Shown here piece after piece: positions 33,088-34,774 of a stretch of DNA of 34,774 bases. Each line of letters opens with the position of its first letter. Positions within the stretch are counted from its first letter, which is position 1. This stretch comes from Bryobacterales bacterium (GTDB taxonomy: Bacteria > Acidobacteriota > Terriglobia > Bryobacterales > Bryobacteraceae): assembly GCA_003166875.1 (NCBI GenBank), contig PMUN01000321.1:1-34774 (forward strand), in the 5' to 3' direction. The translations under genes were made by a program, and so were the position numbers. A model generated the notes under the pieces. That model saw only the letters and a list, made by a program, of their open reading frames with translations. It searched no databases and was not told the DNA's origin.

Positions 33088-34539
33088 ATGCGAACACTAT
33101 TTTTGAATCCGCCCTCGTTCGAGGGTTTTGACGGAGGTGCCAACTCACGGTGGCCCGCCACGCGCGAAATAGAGTCCTACTGGTACCCGGTGTGGCTTTG
33201 TTACCCCGCCGGAATGCTGCCGGACAGCAAGGTTGTAGATGCTCCGCCGCACAAGATATCGGTTGCGCAGATCGTCGAATTGTCAAAAGATTTCGAGCTC
33301 CTCGTGTTGTTTACTTCAAGCGTGGGCTTCCACGTCGACCTGAAGATCGCGGAAATGATAAAAGACACGAACCCGAAATTGAAGGTGGCATTTGTCGGGC
33401 CGCCGGTTACGATCGATCCGGAGAAGGCGCTTCAGAATCCAGCAGTCGATTTTATCGTGCGACGCGAATTCGATTATCAGATCGCCCGCTACGCCACTGG
33501 TACGCCGCTCGAAGAATTGCCCGGCGTGAGCTTCCGGAAAAATGGCGGCATTACACACAATCTCGAGGGCGGGGTTATTGAAAACCTAGACGAGCTACCT
33601 TGGGTGACGAAGACCTACAAGCGCGACCTCGACGTAACACGCTACAACGTTCCGTTCCTGCATCATCCGTACATCTCCTTGTACACCTCGCGTGGGTGTC
33701 CCGCTATGTGCACTTTCTGCCTCTGGCCACAGACGCATTCTGGACACCGGTGGCGCCTGCGCTCAAGCGACGACGTTGCAGCGGAGGTCCGCTATGCGGT
33801 CAGCACCTTTCCGGAGGTCAAGGAGATCTTTTTCGATGACGATACCTTCAATTACCGGAAGGCCCGTACGCTTGAGTTGTGTGCGAAGCTCAAGCCTCTC
33901 AAATTTACTTGGTCGTGTACCTCACGGGTGACAACGGATTACGAAACGCTCAAAGCGATGAAGGAATCGGGATGCCGTTTGCTGATCGTCGGATATGAAT
34001 CTGGCGATCCGCAGATCCTGAAAAACATCAAGAAGGGCGCCACCGTCGAGATGGCGCTGCGATTCACTGAGAATTGCAAAAAGCTGGGCCTCACGATCCA
34101 CGGAGATTTCATCGTCGGGTTACCCGGCGAAACGCGGGAGACAATTCGACGGACGATTGACTTTGCAAAACGCCTCGACACTGAAACCATCCAGGTATCG
34201 ATCGCGCACGCACTTCCCGGCACGGAACTCCACAACTATGCCGTCCAGAACGGATTGATCAATCTCTCGATGGCCGACGAGGCGGGCCATCAGCTCCCGA
34301 ACATCACATACCCAGGACTGGACGAAGCGGAACTAGTGGACTCGGTCGAACGCTTCTACGACGAGTACTATTTTCGGCCGGGTGTAGTATGGCGTATGGT
34401 CCGCAAGACAATTCTCAATTCTCACGAGCGGCACAGGCTGGCCAAGGAGGCACGCGAGTATCTGTCTTTACGTTCCAAGCGCAAACGGTTCGTGGTTGAC
34501 CAGCGCAAAGTCGTGGCGGCAAGTGCCGCGACTGAGTAG
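33088..34539 (+). CDS. hpnJ: Hopanoid-biosynthesis radical SAM protein HpnJ
   Basis: 483 residues, the normal length. The N-terminal domain is a B12-binding-like fold (MRTLFLNPPSFEGFDGGANS, SYWYPVWLCYPAGML) typical of HpnJ. The radical SAM cluster motif CxxxCxxC is at C204-C208-C211 (SRGCPAMCTFC), and the EIFFDDDTF and GYESGDPQILKNIKKG segments follow. HpnJ is reported to convert a glucosamine-bearing bacteriohopanetetrol into the cyclitol ether by ring contraction, working after HpnI and HpnK. Neither partner is in the window, so the pathway must be completed elsewhere or beyond the ends. The ribosome binding site is weak (GAGCGA). Its cofactor needs an iron-sulfur cluster and SAM. Confidence 0.92.
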   Translation: MRTLFLNPPSFEGFDGGANSRWPATREIESYWYPVWLCYPAGMLPDSKVVDAPPHKISVAQIVELSKDFELLVLFTSSVGFHVDLKIAEMIKDTNPKLKVAFVGPPVTIDPEKALQNPAVDFIVRREFDYQIARYATGTPLEELPGVSFRKNGGITHNLEGGVIENLDELPWVTKTYKRDLDVTRYNVPFLHHPYISLYTSRGCPAMCTFCLWPQTHSGHRWRLRSSDDVAAEVRYAVSTFPEVKEIFFDDDTFNYRKARTLELCAKLKPLKFTWSCTSRVTTDYETLKAMKESGCRLLIVGYESGDPQILKNIKKGATVEMALRFTENCKKLGLTIHGDFIVGLPGETRETIRRTIDFAKRLDTETIQVSIAHALPGTELHNYAVQNGLINLSMADEAGHQLPNITYPGLDEAELVDSVERFYDEYYFRPGVVWRMVRKTILNSHERHRLAKEAREYLSLRSKRKRFVVDQRKVVAASAATE

Positions 34540-34575
34540 ATATTGTCACTCTTCTACGGCATGGCCGGTGTTTCG

Positions 34576-34652
34576 GAACACGGTGACAAACTGCCGCATC
34601 CGTGACGAATAGCGCGACAGTTTGCCCACAAACGGGCTGGCTACATCGTCAG
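34576..34652 (+). repeat. Copy B of the direct repeat flanking hpnJ
   Basis: Partner of 32797..32872, beginning 36 bases after the hpnJ stop codon. Confidence 0.55.
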
Positions 34653-34709
34653 CATGCGGTTGATTGGGCCGGGGGGAGTGGAAAATGCTTTGTAGTGCAG
34701 AGAAAGAAA

Positions 34710-34740
34710 CACGTGTGCCGAAAGGGACACGGCACACGTG
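34710..34740 (-). terminator. Perfect 11-bp inverted repeat near the window end
   Basis: CACGTGTGCCG and CGGCACACGTG flank a 9-base loop. On the minus strand TTTCTTTCT follows, so it could end a minus-strand transcript entering from the right. On the plus strand it lies 170 bases after hpnJ without a T-tract. Confidence 0.4.
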
Positions 34741-34774
34741 ACCAACATACCTAATGGGAATCGCCGTCGTGATC

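Overview
The window looks like chromosomal DNA of a GC-rich soil-type Acidobacteriota, probably of the Bryobacterales/Solibacter group. This is an inference from protein content. The indicators are a carboxypeptidase-regulatory-domain TonB-type outer-membrane protein, a tail resembling the Solibacter TIGR03437 C-terminal domain, a neutral ceramidase-like protein, a DUF885 peptidase, CheB-CheR hybrid signalling, and HpnJ of hopanoid side-chain synthesis. No rRNA, tRNA, CRISPR array or prophage module was seen.

Layout. 0.2-0.95 kb holds two small unknown proteins. 1.36-5.16 kb is a giant CheB/CheR/PAS/histidine kinase/receiver gene split by one missing base. 5.36-6.84 kb is a signal-peptide gene cut by a 1.3-kb insertion sequence with visible terminal inverted repeats; its DDE transposase is frameshifted twice. 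6.9-9.8 kb holds a globin, an intergenic region with a candidate small RNA, a PilZ protein, remnants of an endonuclease/phosphatase-family gene and a DUF4159 gene, and a STAS anti-sigma antagonist. 10.2-14.8 kb is sparse and decayed: a small charged secreted protein, a metalloprotease-like remnant, a full-length DUF885 peptidase, a cupin tail, a palindromic 74-bp element with an inverted partial copy, and an orphan terminase-small-subunit-like protein. 15.0-22.5 kb is mostly minus strand: ceramidase-like enzyme, small basic protein, unknown exported proteins, glycogen phosphorylase, an adenylate kinase remnant, and an exported protein whose end recalls VirB10/TraB. 22.5-25.15 kb is a TonB-type receptor broken by one extra base. 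25.4-31.7 kb is a tight plus-strand operon: CHASE2 sensor kinase, sigma-54 activator, and a FecR-domain protein joined to a probable outer-membrane barrel. 32.0-34.5 kb holds a conserved-looking exported protein and hpnJ, with hpnJ flanked by an imperfect direct repeat.

How genes work together. The clearest functional unit is the CHASE2 kinase / NtrC-like regulator / FecR-barrel operon. The kinase and regulator overlap by 4 bases and the FecR-barrel gene starts 37 bases later, which suggests an envelope-sensing pathway with sigma-54 output. A second signalling node is the CheB-CheR hybrid kinase. PilZ and STAS add c-di-GMP and partner-switching inputs but are not visibly co-transcribed with either.

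Five single-base indels break four otherwise recognisable genes. They may be real pseudogene formation or base-calling/assembly errors. Raw read support would settle this, and it affects how the split genes should be read.
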